From: Rufibacter psychrotolerans
Lineage (GTDB): Bacteria > Bacteroidota > Bacteroidia > Cytophagales > Hymenobacteraceae
Reading direction: 5' to 3'
DNA length: 64,000 bases
Assembly (NCBI RefSeq): GCF_016924645.1
Contig: NZ_JAFFJV010000003.1
Coordinates: forward strand, 248,001-312,000
The notes under the pieces were generated by a model. It made no database searches. It was not told the origin of the DNA and saw only the letters and a list, made by a program, of their open reading frames with translations. Position numbers and translations under genes: made by a program. Below, piece after piece: positions 7,821-15,830 of this stretch (the stretch's first letter is position 1; each line of letters starts with the position of its first letter).

Positions 7821-8954
7821 ATGACAAAACTAAATGGCGCAAAAGCACTCCTAGCATTAGCTTGGCTTGTGTTACAGGTCCTGCTATATCAGCAGCATGG
7901 CGTTAAGGTGGTGTATGACAGCCATAGGTTCATCCTGTTTACCAATGAGATTCTGGCAGGACAGCCGGTCACCTATCCTCAGGTATGGCGCTACCTGGGC
8001 TATCCAGGATTTCTGCTACCATTCTTCTATGCGGGTCTTTCACTCAAGACCATTGTTTGGGCGCAAATGGCTGTTTCGGGCTTAGCATCTATGCTGCTGT
8101 ATCGGGCTGCCAGGCAACTTACTAAGCACGAAGGCCTGGCCCTACTCACTGCCGCCCTCTTTGCCCTTAACCCAGACCTTCAGGCTTGGAATTGCTACAT
8201 TCTCACCGATTCACTGTTCACCAGCCTTACTACCCTGTGTCTTTGCTTGCTGCTATTGCCTATGAACCGCTACCACTGGGGCGGGTTTGTTCTAGCACTA
8301 CTTTGGGCAGTATTGGTGAGGCCCAACGGATTTGTTGTCTTACTGGCAGTAATGGGGTACTACCTCCTAAAATACAGACCTTATAGAACATGCAACAAGT
8401 GGGTCTTAGCGACAACAGGTGCTCTCCTGGCCTTGCTCTTCTATTGGGTACTGGATAGATTCCTACTCCAGGCTTTCACCCTTATGATCCCCTATGAGCG
8501 CGGCGACCTGATCTATGGCTATTACGAAATAGTGTTAAACAAGTATTATCAACCTCAAATGCCACCTTACACGCTTACCCCGCTGGGGCAGGTAGTATGG
8601 TTCCTTTGGGCTAATCCGCTTTACTTTGTAGGCATGGCGTTACTAAAGGGATTCTTCTTTTTCATCCATGCCAAACCCTATTACTCATTGGCGCATAATC
8701 TGCTCATTTTGGCATTTTTACTGCCCGTGTATGCCTTCGCCTGGCTTGGCTGGAGGCGCGCCCAACTTCCTACTCCGGTAAAAGCCTTACTACTTACACC
8801 CACGCTCATGCAGGTGGGTATCACCATGCTTACCATTGAGGACTGGGATGGGCGTTGGTTGTACCCTGTATTGCCCTCTATCCTACTTTTAGCGGCTCTG
8901 GGAGCAAGAACAACATTTCCCACCCTCTTCCACCGCGCGCACCTTGCCAGCTAA
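7821..8954 (+). CDS. GT-C-like multi-pass membrane protein, first of a tandem pair
   Basis: 377 aa with roughly ten hydrophobic helices. The start is fixed by a strong GGAGG ribosome-binding site, which is rare in this phylum. The arrangement (helices, an RPNGFVVLL motif after the middle helices, and TIEDWDGRWLYPVLPS near the C-terminus) resembles GT39/ArnT-like dolichyl- or undecaprenyl-phosphate glycosyltransferases, where a late acidic/arginine motif occurs. The usual N-terminal D/E-rich loop is weak, so glycosyl transfer is a guess. It is paralogous to the next gene, which overlaps it by 11 nt. Base composition is lower in G+C than in flanking genes. Confidence 0.6.
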   Translation: MTKLNGAKALLALAWLVLQVLLYQQHGVKVVYDSHRFILFTNEILAGQPVTYPQVWRYLGYPGFLLPFFYAGLSLKTIVWAQMAVSGLASMLLYRAARQLTKHEGLALLTAALFALNPDLQAWNCYILTDSLFTSLTTLCLCLLLLPMNRYHWGGFVLALLWAVLVRPNGFVVLLAVMGYYLLKYRPYRTCNKWVLATTGALLALLFYWVLDRFLLQAFTLMIPYERGDLIYGYYEIVLNKYYQPQMPPYTLTPLGQVVWFLWANPLYFVGMALLKGFFFFIHAKPYYSLAHNLLILAFLLPVYAFAWLGWRRAQLPTPVKALLLTPTLMQVGITMLTIEDWDGRWLYPVLPSILLLAALGARTTFPTLFHRAHLAS

Positions 8955-10149
8955 AATTATCAACCGTTTCCCAACTTGGTGGCTTGCAGGCTTGTCTGCT
9001 ATTCCGGCCTTGATTTGGCTTCTGCTCCAGCATTACCTCTATCAAAGATCAGGCATTCAGATACCAGCCGATGCCGTGTTCCGGTATATCCCTTACGCCC
9101 AGGATGTTGCTCAAGGGCTTAACTATGACTTAGGGCAGGATATTCGCTATGCCGGCTATACATCTGTTATAGCGGGGTTTCTTAAGGCAGGTCTTCCATA
9201 TGGGTATGTAGTGGGGCTACAGGTATTCCTTTCGCTGGCTGCCTTGCTCCTGGTCCAGCGTTTGGTGGCGGTTATTACCAACAGCTGGCTTTGCTCCCTT
9301 ATAGCGGCGCTGCTGGTGGCTACCAGCCAGGACATACAGCAGTGGAACTTTTATGTTCTAACGGAATCTATTTTCACCAGCACCTGGGTCTTTTGCACCG
9401 CTATGCTGGTATTATGCCGGAATCGCACAGCCTGGGTGCTTGGTATTCCGCTCTGGCTGTTTGTGTGCCTGGTCAGGCCTAACGGGATTTTTATCATAGT
9501 GGCGGCAGCCGTTTATTTATTCGCCATCCGCTTCCAAACTTCCTCTGCGGTTCAGCGGCGGAAGATGCTGCTTGGAGTGGGCATAACGGCTATTTTGTTC
9601 TTTCTGCTCCTCAACCAATTGTTGGGACCTTTCACGTTGGTGGAAACGTATGCACGGGGCGAAATTATTTATGGCACGGCCTACTCCAACCTAACGCCAC
9701 CAGGTTCTTCTATGTACAGGATTGAGCCTCCCAGCACGCTTCAGATGCCACCTACAACGGCATCTGCGCTTGGAAAACTCTTTTTGTTCTTCTGGCACAA
9801 TCCTGTTTTCTTTTTAAAGCTGGCCTTAGTAAAGGGAGCCGTTTTCATCGCTTTCGCCAAACCTTACTTCTCCTCAGCGCACAATCTTTTTATCTTTCTA
9901 ACTGTTTACCCCTGCTACCTGCTCAGTACTCAAGCCTTTAAAAACAAACGAAGCCGGGCAGTGGTGGTGGCCCTGTTCTCGCTTGTGGGCCTTCAAACGC
10001 TTATGGTAATGTTCACAGTAGAGGATTGGGACTGCCGATTTATGGCTCCTATTCTCCCGTTCATTTTCATGCTGGGTGCCATAGGACTTAAACAGACAGT
10101 AGGACGCCACTTCCCAGCCTGGGATAGAATTGATAGCCAAACAGATTAG
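8944..10149 (+). CDS. GT-C-like multi-pass membrane protein, second of a tandem pair
   Basis: 401 aa. It is a paralogue of the preceding protein: VRPNGIFIIV, YARGEIIYGTAYS (compare YERGDLIYGYYE), FAKPYFSSAHNLFIF (compare HAKPYYSLAHNLLIL) and FTVEDWDCRFMAPILPF (compare TIEDWDGRWLYPVLPS). The start is a TTG inside the upstream gene, suggesting translational coupling. Its stop codon overlaps the stop of the convergent ACC-deaminase-like gene by 3 nt. Function is uncertain, with GT39-like glycosyl transfer the best guess. Confidence 0.6.
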   Translation: MPAKIINRFPTWWLAGLSAIPALIWLLLQHYLYQRSGIQIPADAVFRYIPYAQDVAQGLNYDLGQDIRYAGYTSVIAGFLKAGLPYGYVVGLQVFLSLAALLLVQRLVAVITNSWLCSLIAALLVATSQDIQQWNFYVLTESIFTSTWVFCTAMLVLCRNRTAWVLGIPLWLFVCLVRPNGIFIIVAAAVYLFAIRFQTSSAVQRRKMLLGVGITAILFFLLLNQLLGPFTLVETYARGEIIYGTAYSNLTPPGSSMYRIEPPSTLQMPPTTASALGKLFLFFWHNPVFFLKLALVKGAVFIAFAKPYFSSAHNLFIFLTVYPCYLLSTQAFKNKRSRAVVVALFSLVGLQTLMVMFTVEDWDCRFMAPILPFIFMLGAIGLKQTVGRHFPAWDRIDSQTD

Positions 10150-11063
10150 CGAAGAAAATCTAACTCCAACCCATACCGCTGCGCGTAGCCGGCCCAGCCT
10201 TGTTGGCCGCCGGTGTGTACGGCTATTAGCCTTGCGCCTCTGGGGAAATACTCCTGCCTGAGCAGATCAAACACGCCGTATAGCATTTTGCCGGTGTAAA
10301 CCGGGTCCAGCAGAATGCCGTGCTGTGCGTGAAAATCCTGGATAAAAGCCAGCAGCTCGGGCTTGTGTTTGGCGTAGCCGCCGAAGTGATAGCCTGTTTG
10401 CAGGTCCCAGTTGTGGTAGGTTAGTCCGCTGTACGCCTGTACCAGATCGGTCACGTCCTTTTGCAGGAACTCGCCGCCTTTGAGAGCCGGAAAGCCGATG
10501 ATGTGGCCTTTGCCCGCGGCTCCAGCGATAATTCCAGCCAGGGTTCCGCCGGTGCCCGCAGCGACGCAGAGCACGTCCCAGGGCTCCGTCAGTTCAGACA
10601 CAATCTCCGTGCAGCCCTTTACCGCCAGCAGGTTGGTGCCGCCTTCGGGGAGCAGGTAAGGTTTTGGGGCTGTTTTCAGGATTTCGGCCTGAAAATGCGG
10701 CTCGTGGCGGAGGCGGTAGTCAGAGCGGGAGAGATAGCGCAACTGCATGCCGCACTGGGTGGCAAAGTGCAGCGTGGGGTTAAGCGGAAGCGTTTCCTCA
10801 CCCCGTATGTAGCCGATGGTACTAAAGCCAAATTCCCGACCGGCAGCGGCCACGGCGGCGATGTGGTTGGAGAAAGCCCCGCCGAAGGTCACCAGCGTCT
10901 CGCAGCCTTGCTCCCGCGCCGCCTGCAGGTTGTACTTCAGCTTCCGCCACTTATTGCCCGGGATGCCGGGGTGCAGCAAGTCCTCGCGCAGCACCCACAA
11001 CTCCACTCCTTTCTGGGTGAGCAACGGATCTGTGATATGCTGTAAGAGCGAGATTTCCGGCAC
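10146..11063 (-). CDS. PLP enzyme, D-cysteine desulfhydrase/ACC deaminase family
   Basis: 305 aa, fold type II PLP enzyme. The lysine that binds PLP is in GNKWRKLKYNL (Lys 38), followed by TFGGAFSNHIAAVAAAGREFG (the SNH phosphate/substrate motif), LLPEGGTNLLAVKG, and CVAAGTGGTLAGI, the glycine loop for the PLP phosphate. It probably releases ammonia (and sulfide) from a small D-amino acid; most such bacterial proteins are D-cysteine desulfhydrases rather than true ACC deaminases. The start is GTG, 9 nt after the stop of the CDF-like gene, so the two are probably co-transcribed. Confidence 0.85.
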   Translation of the reverse strand: MPEISLLQHITDPLLTQKGVELWVLREDLLHPGIPGNKWRKLKYNLQAAREQGCETLVTFGGAFSNHIAAVAAAGREFGFSTIGYIRGEETLPLNPTLHFATQCGMQLRYLSRSDYRLRHEPHFQAEILKTAPKPYLLPEGGTNLLAVKGCTEIVSELTEPWDVLCVAAGTGGTLAGIIAGAAGKGHIIGFPALKGGEFLQKDVTDLVQAYSGLTYHNWDLQTGYHFGGYAKHKPELLAFIQDFHAQHGILLDPVYTGKMLYGVFDLLRQEYFPRGARLIAVHTGGQQGWAGYAQRYGLELDFLR

Positions 11064-11072
11064 GGGCGACAG

Positions 11073-11873
11073 TTAGTTTTTGGCGAGGCTCAGGATCTGG
11101 AAGGCGCCGCGGGCTACCAGCAGGAAAACCAGCGTGCCCACCACCAGATCGGGCACCGCCGATTGGGTGACATACACCAGCGCACCGGCCAAGATCACGC
11201 CCATGTTGGCAATGACATCATTAGACGTGAAGATCATGCTGGCTTTCAGGTGGGCTCCCTTACCCTGGGATTTCCGCAGCAGGTACAAAGAAACGGAATT
11301 GCCCACCAGCGCGAAAGCAGAAACGCCCACCATGGTCCATAAATCGGGCAGGGCCTCGGCCCCCAGGTACCGGCGCACTACTTCGGCGAAGCCCAGCATG
11401 GCTATGGCCAATTGGAAATAGCCGCTCAGTTTGGCTATATTTTTCTGGCGGGCCAGGGTGCCGCTCACCACCCACAGGCTCAGGCCATAGACCAAGGCAT
11501 CGGCGAGCATGTTCAGCGAATCAGCGATTAGGCCCATGGAGTTGGCCCAAAAACCGGCGGCCAGCTCAATCAGGAAGAAAGCCGCGTTGATGAAAAGCAC
11601 CAGTTGCAACAGCTTCCGTTCCTCACCGGAAGTATCCAGAGCGGTCTCTGCTCTTTCAGAGTATTCGGTGGTGAGCAGGCGGGCACCTAAGCCCAGGGTG
11701 GACAGGGCGGAGGAAACGGGCCGTACCTCGCCGGTGTGCCAGATGTCTACCTGGCGGGTAGCCAGGTCAAAGGCCAGCCGTTTCACCGTGGCTTGCCCTT
11801 TCAACCTCGTCAGGACCTTCTGCTCTTCCTCGGCGCGTCCCATCTGCGCGATATAGAAGGTTGATTTCTGCAT
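11073..11873 (-). CDS. CDF-like cation transporter with N-terminal HMA-like domain
   Basis: 266 aa. Residues 1-70 look like a small metal-binding-type domain (KSTFYIAQMGRAEEEQKVLTRL ... VKRLAFDL) without the usual CxxC. The rest has about six helices like cation diffusion facilitators (GFWANSMGLIADSLNMLADALVYG). The position that is His or Asp in active CDF proteins is Asn here (NMLAD), and helix V reads SNDVIANMG rather than HxxxD. Zinc transport is therefore doubtful, although the SNDVIAN form may be the rule for this subfamily. The ATG at 11873 is chosen over a start at 11909 whose extra 12 residues do not look like part of the family. Confidence 0.7.
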   Translation of the reverse strand: MQKSTFYIAQMGRAEEEQKVLTRLKGQATVKRLAFDLATRQVDIWHTGEVRPVSSALSTLGLGARLLTTEYSERAETALDTSGEERKLLQLVLFINAAFFLIELAAGFWANSMGLIADSLNMLADALVYGLSLWVVSGTLARQKNIAKLSGYFQLAIAMLGFAEVVRRYLGAEALPDLWTMVGVSAFALVGNSVSLYLLRKSQGKGAHLKASMIFTSNDVIANMGVILAGALVYVTQSAVPDLVVGTLVFLLVARGAFQILSLAKN

Positions 11874-11924
11874 AGGCTTGTAACGGCCAATTGCACCGGT
11901 GCAGTACAAGGCAGGGCAAAAAAG

Positions 11925-11976
11925 AAGCTGCCGTTTTAGGCCCGTTTCCAGAGAAACAGCCCTAAAACGGCAGCTT
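11925..11976 (-). terminator. Nested hairpin with T-run: terminator of yfhO
   Basis: The 16-bp outer arms are exact (AAGCTGCCGTTTTAGG at 11925-11940 and its complement at 11961-11976), with an inner GTTTC/GAAAC stem. On the minus strand the hairpin is followed by TTTTTT. It lies 17 nt after the YfhO stop and is a member of the nested-hairpin family. Confidence 0.75.
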
Positions 11977-11992
11977 TCAAAGTATTTTACAT

Positions 11993-14413
11993 CTAAACGT
12001 CGGAAGGTCTGCGGCGGCGGAAGCCGTACGCCACGGCTCCAATCACGCCCGCAAACACCAGCAAGGAAGAAATGAGGGCCACGGTGTTGCCCAGGCTGTA
12101 CTCGTTCGGTTCAAACTTAAACTCTACCACGTGGTTTCCGGCCGGCAGGTGCATGGCGCGCAGGATGTAGTTGGCCCGGAAATGGTCTACCGGTTTGCCA
12201 TTCAGGTAGGCTTGCCAGCCATCGGCGTAATAGATCTCAGAGAACACGGCCACGCCCGGCTGGGCTACCACGGCGGTGTACTTGAGGTAGTTGGGCTGGT
12301 ACTCCACCAGTTTAATGATAGAACCAGTGGTGGTATAGCGCTGCGGCTTCACGTTGGGGAACTTGGAAACGTCTACAATGGCTTCGTGCTTGGCGTCAAT
12401 ACCTTTGAGAGCGGCCAGTTCCTCGTCCGGTGAGTTCACGGCCCGCACTTCGTCCACGTACCAGGCGTTGCCCAGGTACCCCGGAATCAATTGAACCGGA
12501 TTCTGCTCCTGCCCCGTAATGGCGTACTTGGCGTTGAGCATGTTCAGCACCTGGATGTTGCCTTGCGCAATGTGCTGCTCAATCACGTCCTGGTAGCGGC
12601 GCAGCTTGGCGCCGTGGTACCCGCCAATAGACTTATGGAAGTAAGACGTGCGGGCCTCGTTGAACGGATTGGCCACGTTGTACACACGGTAGCTTAGTTC
12701 TTTGTCCTGCAGGATGATCTGGTCGGCGCGGGTGGGCTGGAAGAAGGTGGCGCTGTAGTCTTTCTGGAAATCGTCGTTGTTGAGGTAGCGCTTGTCAACG
12801 GTCCAGAGGTCTACCAGAATCAGCAAGCCTATCACGGCAGTGGCCATGAAGGAGCTCATTTTCTTTCTGGTGTAGAAGTAGAGCGTACCGGCGGCCAGCA
12901 AAATAAACACCAAGGAACGGAAGGCATCGCCGCGCAGCATGGCCTCTCGGTCCTCACGGATGGCCTGAATGGGGTATTGGTACTGGGCCAGTTGCTCGTC
13001 TACGGCCCCCACGTAGTCAAACGTGCCGCTCAGAAGCACCAGCAGCAGGCAAAGTCCGCCGGTAGCGCCCAGGGCGATGAGGATTTTCTTGGGCAGGTTT
13101 TCAATGGGCTCGTTCTGGATCACGCGGCACAGCGCCAGCACCGCCAGCAAGGTCATGGTTACCTGGGCAATGACCAGGGCCATGCTCACCGCCCTGAACT
13201 TGTTGTAGCCCGGGAAGTAGTCAAACATGAAGTAGTTGAAGGCCTCAAAGTTCTTGCCCCAGCTCAGCATAAACGACAAGATGGTGGCGCTCAGGAGCCA
13301 GATCCAGAGGCGGCGCGGCGTTACCAGCAAGCCCAGCACAAACAGGAAGCAGACAATGGCGCCCATGTACACCGGACCGCCCACAAACGACTGATCGCCC
13401 CAGTAGAACGGCATGGTGGCATTCTGCAGCTGCGCCTCGGGCACGCCGCCCTGTGCTAATTGCTTGTAGGTTTCAGAGTCTTTCTCCAACGGCCCCTGGG
13501 AGGCTCCGCCGTAGAAGTTAGGCACCAACAGGGTCATGGTTTCGCCCACACCGTAGCTCCACTGGAAAGCGTATTCGCGGTCCAGGCCGGAACCTATTTC
13601 AGAGGCGTCTTTGCCCTGGGTCAGTTCAGAGGCTCCTCTGATAGAATATTTGCCGTACTCGGCAGTGGTATAGATTCGGCCGAAGCTCACGCCCGCCGCC
13701 AGGGCCGCGCCAAGAGCCAGGATGAGGGTACGCTTAAAGAAATCAGCGATTCTGCCTTCCTTGGCCCAGCTTACCAGCTCCACAATGCCAAAGATGAGCA
13801 CGATGAGCAGCAGGTAGTAAGTAATTTGCAAGTGGTTGGTGCGGATGTGCATGGTTAACCCGAAGGTAAACAGCGCCGCCCCAATCAAGAGGTTTTTGCG
13901 GTAAGCGTACCACAGCCCCGCCAGCACCAGCGGCAGATAGGCAATGGCCAGGGATTTAGTATTGTGCCCGGCTTCCAGAATGGCGAAGTTGTACGACACG
14001 AAGGTATACGCGATGGCTCCTACCGCCGCCAGCATCGGCCGGAGGCCGAACACCACAAACATAATGTAGGCACACACCAGCGTGATGAAGATATTGGAAG
14101 CTACCAGCGGCAACCCGGCTGTGAAGAGCGAGTGCACGTACTGGAACAGATCACCGGAAAACTGTACGCTGATGAGGTAAGCCGGCATGCCGCTGAACAT
14201 GGAGTTGGTCCAGAGGGCTTCCTCACCGGTGCGTTCCCGGTAATCGGCAATCTCTTTGGCACCGCCCTGGAACTGCACCACGTCGTGCTGCATCAGGCTT
14301 TTGCCGTCAAAAAAGATGGGCGAGAAATAGGCTACTACCAGCAGCAGAAAAAACAGAAGCACCAGCAGGTGCGGCAACACTTGGCGGTTGAAATCTAGTT
14401 TAGAAGAGGCCAT
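11993..14413 (-). CDS. YfhO-family membrane protein
   Basis: 806 aa with about a dozen or more transmembrane helices and a C-terminal periplasmic domain. Family signs are LMQHDVVQFQGGAKE after the first helix, the GEEALWTNSMFSGMPAYL stretch, long loops with VGGPVYMG, and the C-terminal YADGWQAYLNGKPVDHFRANYILRAMHLPAGNHVVEF (shown here only as a landmark; key residues are the YADGW, NYILRA and GNH blocks). YfhO proteins are GT-C-like; in Firmicutes a relative glycosylates lipoteichoic acid. The ATG at 14413 is preferred to a TTG at 14428. Confidence 0.85.
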   Translation of the reverse strand: MASSKLDFNRQVLPHLLVLLFFLLLVVAYFSPIFFDGKSLMQHDVVQFQGGAKEIADYRERTGEEALWTNSMFSGMPAYLISVQFSGDLFQYVHSLFTAGLPLVASNIFITLVCAYIMFVVFGLRPMLAAVGAIAYTFVSYNFAILEAGHNTKSLAIAYLPLVLAGLWYAYRKNLLIGAALFTFGLTMHIRTNHLQITYYLLLIVLIFGIVELVSWAKEGRIADFFKRTLILALGAALAAGVSFGRIYTTAEYGKYSIRGASELTQGKDASEIGSGLDREYAFQWSYGVGETMTLLVPNFYGGASQGPLEKDSETYKQLAQGGVPEAQLQNATMPFYWGDQSFVGGPVYMGAIVCFLFVLGLLVTPRRLWIWLLSATILSFMLSWGKNFEAFNYFMFDYFPGYNKFRAVSMALVIAQVTMTLLAVLALCRVIQNEPIENLPKKILIALGATGGLCLLLVLLSGTFDYVGAVDEQLAQYQYPIQAIREDREAMLRGDAFRSLVFILLAAGTLYFYTRKKMSSFMATAVIGLLILVDLWTVDKRYLNNDDFQKDYSATFFQPTRADQIILQDKELSYRVYNVANPFNEARTSYFHKSIGGYHGAKLRRYQDVIEQHIAQGNIQVLNMLNAKYAITGQEQNPVQLIPGYLGNAWYVDEVRAVNSPDEELAALKGIDAKHEAIVDVSKFPNVKPQRYTTTGSIIKLVEYQPNYLKYTAVVAQPGVAVFSEIYYADGWQAYLNGKPVDHFRANYILRAMHLPAGNHVVEFKFEPNEYSLGNTVALISSLLVFAGVIGAVAYGFRRRRPSDV

Positions 14414-14428
14414 GGGGTTTGATTGCAA

Positions 14429-14460
14429 TAAAAAAGCCCGATGCGTTTGGCATCGGGCTT
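14429..14460 (-). terminator. Intrinsic terminator after the DUF4834 gene
   Basis: AAGCCCGATGC / GCATCGGGCTT with a 5-nt loop, followed on the minus strand by six T. It lies 14 nt after the DUF4834 stop and only 15 nt before the yfhO ATG. Confidence 0.85.
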
Positions 14461-14474
14461 GAAAGATACTCAGT

Positions 14475-14771
14475 TTATTTCACTTCTTCATAATCTACGT
14501 ACTCACCGCCGGGGAAGTCCTTGCGCGGTCGTTTGTCCTGGGGCACGTACTCCACCTTTACCTTACCGCCGCCAGCGGCCGATTGGCTGCGGCTCTGCTG
14601 CTGATACTGTTGGTAGTGCTGCTGCTGGTGGGGCTGGCCCTGAAAGGCGGCATACTCCTGGGCCTTGCGCATCTGCTTCTGGACAAACGTTTTGAGTAGG
14701 AAGCGGATGATGTACGGCATTAAGAACCGTAACAGGAACATCACCGCCAGCATGATCAGGAAAAATTTCAC
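14475..14771 (-). CDS. DUF4834 family protein
   Basis: 98 aa: an N-terminal hydrophobic helix (FFLIMLAVMFLLRFLMPYII), a basic-polar segment (FVQKQMRKAQEY), a Gln-rich linker, then VEYVPQDKRPRKDFPGGEYVDYEEVK. This layout is the DUF4834 family of Bacteroidota, function unknown. The GTG start shares one base with the TAG stop of the FkbM gene, so the two are translationally coupled. A strong terminator follows. Confidence 0.8.
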   Translation of the reverse strand: MKFFLIMLAVMFLLRFLMPYIIRFLLKTFVQKQMRKAQEYAAFQGQPHQQQHYQQYQQQSRSQSAAGGGKVKVEYVPQDKRPRKDFPGGEYVDYEEVK

Positions 14772-15541
14772 TAGGCGTTAGGGTTTGGTTTGAAATAAAA
14801 GTCGCCCCCCTGGTATTGGTCAATCTCCTGAGGGGTACAGGGAGATAACGTCTGGCCGCCGCGTAACGTGTACACGCCGTAGTCTAAACGGGTTAAAATC
14901 TCCACCACTGCCCGGCGGTTCTCGGCGCCGTTCAGCTCTGTCTGGATCAACGGCCGGTGGCGCTTTATAGTTTCCTGCAGGTGGGCAAACACCTGGTTTT
15001 CATAGCCTTCCACGTCGCATTTGATAAAATCCAGTCGGTCCAGATCAGCGAACAGTTCATCTGGCACGCGCATTTCCACCTGGTAGGTCTGGGCGTATTC
15101 TTCCTTGGCCGAGCTCGCGATTTTGGTCATGCCGTGGTGCACCAGCCCGTTGCGCACGGGCGTGCCCATCTCAATGGTGGTGTTCTCGCCGCCCAGCGCA
15201 TAGGGCAACAGCGTGAGGTTGTCTACGCCGCTGGCCCGCACGTTGTCTCGCCAGATGCGCCCGAACAGTGGTACTGGCTCCACGGCCACCACTTTGCCGT
15301 TAGGCCCGGCCAGTCTGGACAGAAACGTGGAATAATAGCCCAGATTTGCGCCGATGTCTACACACGTAAACCCCGGACGGATGATTTTGCGCAGGAAGAA
15401 CAGCTCTGGGTACTTGTCACGGCCCCGGCCCGAGCCCACCATGATGATGTACATCCGGCTGACCAGCCTGAGATAGCCCTCAAACCCGAGCGCCTTGACC
15501 AATAATTTGCGGAGAAGTTTCACGCGGTAAAGTTCAGCCAT
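14771..15541 (-). CDS. FkbM-family SAM-dependent methyltransferase
   Basis: 256 aa. The SAM-binding motif I is FTCVDIGANLGYYSTFLSRLAG, motif II ends with VVAVEPVPLFGRIWRDNV, and later comes LDFIKCDVEGYENQVF, the DVEG block typical of FkbM. FkbM enzymes methylate hydroxyls of sugars or other small molecules; the substrate here is unknown. It is the first gene of a short operon with DUF4834. Confidence 0.88.
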   Translation of the reverse strand: MAELYRVKLLRKLLVKALGFEGYLRLVSRMYIIMVGSGRGRDKYPELFFLRKIIRPGFTCVDIGANLGYYSTFLSRLAGPNGKVVAVEPVPLFGRIWRDNVRASGVDNLTLLPYALGGENTTIEMGTPVRNGLVHHGMTKIASSAKEEYAQTYQVEMRVPDELFADLDRLDFIKCDVEGYENQVFAHLQETIKRHRPLIQTELNGAENRRAVVEILTRLDYGVYTLRGGQTLSPCTPQEIDQYQGGDFYFKPNPNA

Positions 15542-15830
15542 CTGGGGGAGAAAACAAAGGGTGCATTTTGGAGGTGTTTTTGGGAAAAAGGGCGGAAAAC
15601 AGAAAAAGAGATACTACCCATTGCAAGACTTTCAATGAGACATGGAAGAACTTGGAATCCGGCCAACTGGAGCAGAACTCTGTATCTAGAAAGAGTAACC
15701 CCAAATGAGGAAAAAGAACCGCTGCCTTTCTTCAAAAAAAGCTTTGGCAGTTCCTTCCACCGGAAATTGCGTAGTAAGGTTAGAATCTTGTTTTTCAACT
15801 GCCACTCCGGCCGCATCTAAGCATTAGCCA
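15542..15830. repeat. Gap with one copy of a 57-bp repeat
   Basis: No gene is seen. Positions 15545-15601 (GGGAGAAAACAAAG ... ATTTTGGAGGTGTTTTTGGG ... GGAAAAC) recur with small changes at 17083-17136, on the other side of the PagL-like gene. The second half resembles the nested-hairpin family. Confidence 0.55.

Noticed and set aside
10660..10702. Nested-hairpin-like sequence (GTTTTGGGGCTGTTTTC ... GGCCTGAAAA) inside the PLP enzyme gene
   Set aside because: The protein is continuous and of normal length around it, with no evident insertion, so chance similarity is more likely; an in-frame insertion cannot be excluded without an alignment.
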